Shown: one piece after another, positions 61,341-64,000 of the stretch
Layout of the letters: every line of letters starts with the position of its first letter
Position numbering within the stretch: position 1 is the stretch's first letter
Assembly (NCBI GenBank): GCA_028023455.1
Contig: JAQFVV010000348.1
Coordinates: 618,001-682,000 of the forward strand
From: Epiperipatus broadwayi
Lineage: Eukaryota; Onychophora; Udeonychophora; Euonychophora; Peripatidae
Direction: 5' to 3'
DNA: 64,000 nucleotides
Notes under the pieces: generated by a model
The model's database searches: none
Seen by the model: only the letters and a program-made list of their open reading frames with translations
Told to the model about the DNA's origin: nothing
Position numbers and translations under genes: made by a program

Positions 61341-64000
61341 TAAACAGTAAATGTATATATTTTAAAGTAAATATTTATCAAGTATTAGTTATCACACATT
61401 TACTACTAAATAGTATAAGCTGTATATATCAGTAGTACAATGATTAGTAACATGATTTTATAATTACTGTTTAAAATCACTTATATTTGTTAAAGTCAAT
61501 ATTATTATTTTAATTATGTGTGTGGAAAGTTTTCATGTGGTTACATTTTTGTTTTTAATAATTATTGAATTTAGTTCGTCTTTTTAGGAAATCAAAATTG
61601 TTACATTTAAAAGAAGTTGATAAAAAAACAATGTGATTAAATTGTTTAAATAAATAAAATATTTAAAAATAAATATATTATTTTTAATTTAATATTATAA
61701 AATTTATACGTGATAGTATAAAGTGTTTAAGAAACTTTAGGAATATTGTAAATTAAATCAAATGTGATAAGTGATTTTTTTGTGTGTGAGAAAAAAATGA
61801 ATGTTTAGTAAATCTTTGATTTTGAAGTTAGTTTTAAAATAAATGATCAATCGGGATTAAGAGATTGTTTAATAGAAAGAAAAAAACAGTCGGTTTTAAT
61901 ATATATATATAAAAGGGAGATAAAATAACTAGAACAGTCAGTAATAATTAATTATCAATGATTATCTTGAAGTTTTTAAATATATTTAAAGTTTTATTTT
62001 GAAATTTCAGAAACGTAATAATAATGGAATAAATCAACAAATACTTCATCAAGACAAAGGCTTTGACCTCTGCTGTTCATTCACTTTGGGATAAATACAT
62101 TGCTTAAGATTTAAATCAGATCTATTACTAAACAAATAAATGATTAGTTTTAAATAATTTTTAAAATAAATAAAACAAATATCAATAGTTATGGGTATCT
62201 TTCCAAAGTTTTTAGCCCATCTATTTTTCAACATTGGATCTAAAAGAAGCATTTTTCTCTACATCATAGTAGAACTTTTTCCTAAGGTTAAAAAAAAACA
62301 AATCACTGCTTGTTATAGTGATCAGAACTATTTAAATGGGCTTAAATTATTTATAATAAAATTTAAAGACACATTTGTATTTCTTTTGTTTTTATATTCT
62401 TGCATTCATCATATCATTTTCACTATTCTCACTTTCATTCCACTTTAAATATGCATCTGGTTGAGATCTCTTCTACTTGTAGGAATATCAATCATTCCTT
62501 TCTTATGTTATATACTATGACAATCATCTCAACATCATTTGCAAAAGAAATTTCTATATATCTTATCTTGCCCTCTCACAAAATTATTAACCTCAAATAG
62601 TTTAGCCATGATTTTACTAACTTATAAAACTATCCTCTATGATGATTCCTGTGGTGATAGATAGGGATTAAAATGTATGATACGGAATAATAAGAATGAC
62701 TCAGATGAGTAAGATAATATTATCATGGTTATAGTGTAAAATCATAATAATAGGTTCATATTCATCAGGCACCTAAGATTCAAGTCATGGTTCTATTATA
62801 GCACTTATTGATGACAAGAAAATGCAACAGTCCATGAAAAATGATATACAGCCCTATGTTATCTGTATATTTTAATAACTTTAAAATATGAAAATGTAAT
62901 TTACATATAACAATTTTCAACATATCCCTAATACCAAGGATTTCATATGAATATTACTATCCTGACTACCATCTTATATCTTCCACACTGAATAACACAC
63001 TTAACATCGTAAAATATACAAATCGTATTCTAAAATAATTTCCAAAACAACATTATTAAAGAAACTACAAAGATCTAAATTTATTTCAAGATATTTTTAA
63101 TAAGTTTTCAAGCATAAATGATCTTGATAAAAAAACATACATCAGTACTATATGTTTATTTATTTGTTATCATATAATTTAGAGATCAGTATTATAACAT
63201 TCTCTGTATTTCAACAGATAAACTTTCATGAAAAATAAAATATCAATAATGTAATGATGATATATAATGTATGCATATTCAAGCATTCATATTAAATAAA
63301 TATTATAAAAATCCTTGGATGTTTTAAGACATTCATCTGCATTCATCAATTCTTTTATAAAAATACACACAATAATAATTCTATGAATGGTTCATTTAAT
63401 TGTTTAATATTAAATTCAAGCAATATAAAATACTAATTAAGATTTATTTTTAAAAAACAAAATTAGCAAGCAAAGTGTAATATAAATAATAAAAGAAATT
63501 ACAATCATTTACTGCGATCCACTTCTTGAACTATACATTAAAAAAACAATTATGATTGTAATTTACCTTATTCAGAAAATTACTTTATGAATATCCACTT
63601 TTTATTATTTAACATACTAATAATAACAAAAGTTAATCTATTTTAAGATTAAATTTAAAATATAAAAACAACAAATTAGTTTTTTTAAATAAAAAAAATT
63701 GCAATATCCTAAATATTAATGTTAGACTTAATATAAAAAATGATAAAGTTTTAAAGTTACAAAAAATTTTTTTTCTCTCATTTTGCTCATAAGCTAAACA
63801 CCTATAAGGAATCTTCCCCCATTGCCTAGTTGTGGGTAGAAAGCTTTGTGCACAATCACCCTTCTGTCTCAGTGCCATTTGAAGAAATATACAAATAATA
63901 AAATCCAAGAAGAATATTAACCATCCTGAAAAGGTAAAATGTTTATTTTAGTTCTTTCTGAAAATTTTATCCAGGCTTGTAATATCTTCATAAAATAATA

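Larger units (their letters stand above)
60502..64000 (+). other. 3'-most intron of the dynein gene (partial)
   Basis: No further dynein exon was found to the window end. It contains a minus-strand LINE C-terminal fragment (61010-61244) and a TTGTAACC terminus at 61258. A less AT-rich patch at 63780-63905 has a minus-strand open frame without recognised homology. The remaining sequence is AT-rich and featureless. Confidence 0.7.

Overview
This is a very AT-rich (about three quarters A+T by eye) animal nuclear sequence. It has spliceosomal introns, no bacterial-type gene packing and many retroelement relics, and fits an invertebrate with large introns. I cannot fix the phylum from the sequence alone. 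The only host protein-coding gene I can support is an axonemal (ciliary or flagellar) dynein heavy chain on the + strand. Six exons near its C-terminal end are visible, with consensus splice sites and a continuous reading phase: 10433-10590, 15381-15535, 28311-28517, 44436-44552, 60231-60321 and 60395-60501. Joined, they give about 278 residues from the end of the AAA5/AAA6 boundary region through AAA6 (D6 P-loop region) and into its lid. The closest match from memory is the inner-arm DNAH3/7/12 group. Five intervening introns are about 4.8, 12.8, 15.9, 15.7 and 0.07 kb. At least 10.4 kb of intron lies upstream and at least 3.5 kb downstream, so both gene ends are outside the window.

Almost everything else is intronic repeat. 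1-10432: subterminal-type repeats beside (TA)n, and a direct duplication of about 890 bp. Intron 1: a degenerate LTR retrotransposon (11681-14875) with two ~600-bp LTRs, ATTCT target duplication, polypurine tract, an integrase C-terminal relic, and an antisense Penelope-like reverse transcriptase relic inside it. Intron 2: a non-LTR retrotransposon relic (about 22.1-23.7 kb), several foldback/MITE-like elements and an unexplained less AT-rich segment (19.2-20.75 kb). Intron 3: two tRNA-derived SINEs with target duplications, a 56-bp minisatellite and a three-copy repeat with a hammerhead-ribozyme-like core. Intron 4: a second LINE relic, an 18S rRNA 3'-end fragment, further hairpins, and the most striking object of the window. 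That object is a degenerate palindrome of about 10.5 kb (46431-56968) whose two ~5.2-kb arms meet at a ~105-bp (TA)n tract. After exon 6 there is a minus-strand LINE C-terminal fragment and another (TA)n-TTGTAACC terminus.

Functionally the window is one cilia/flagella motor gene whose introns have been expanded by repeats. None of the mobile elements looks coding-competent. The small open reading frames away from the dynein exons look like chance or relic frames. The candidates for something undescribed are the giant palindrome with its TTGTAACC/(TA)n ends, the minimal tRNA-Gly-type SINE, and the hammerhead-core-like foldback repeats.
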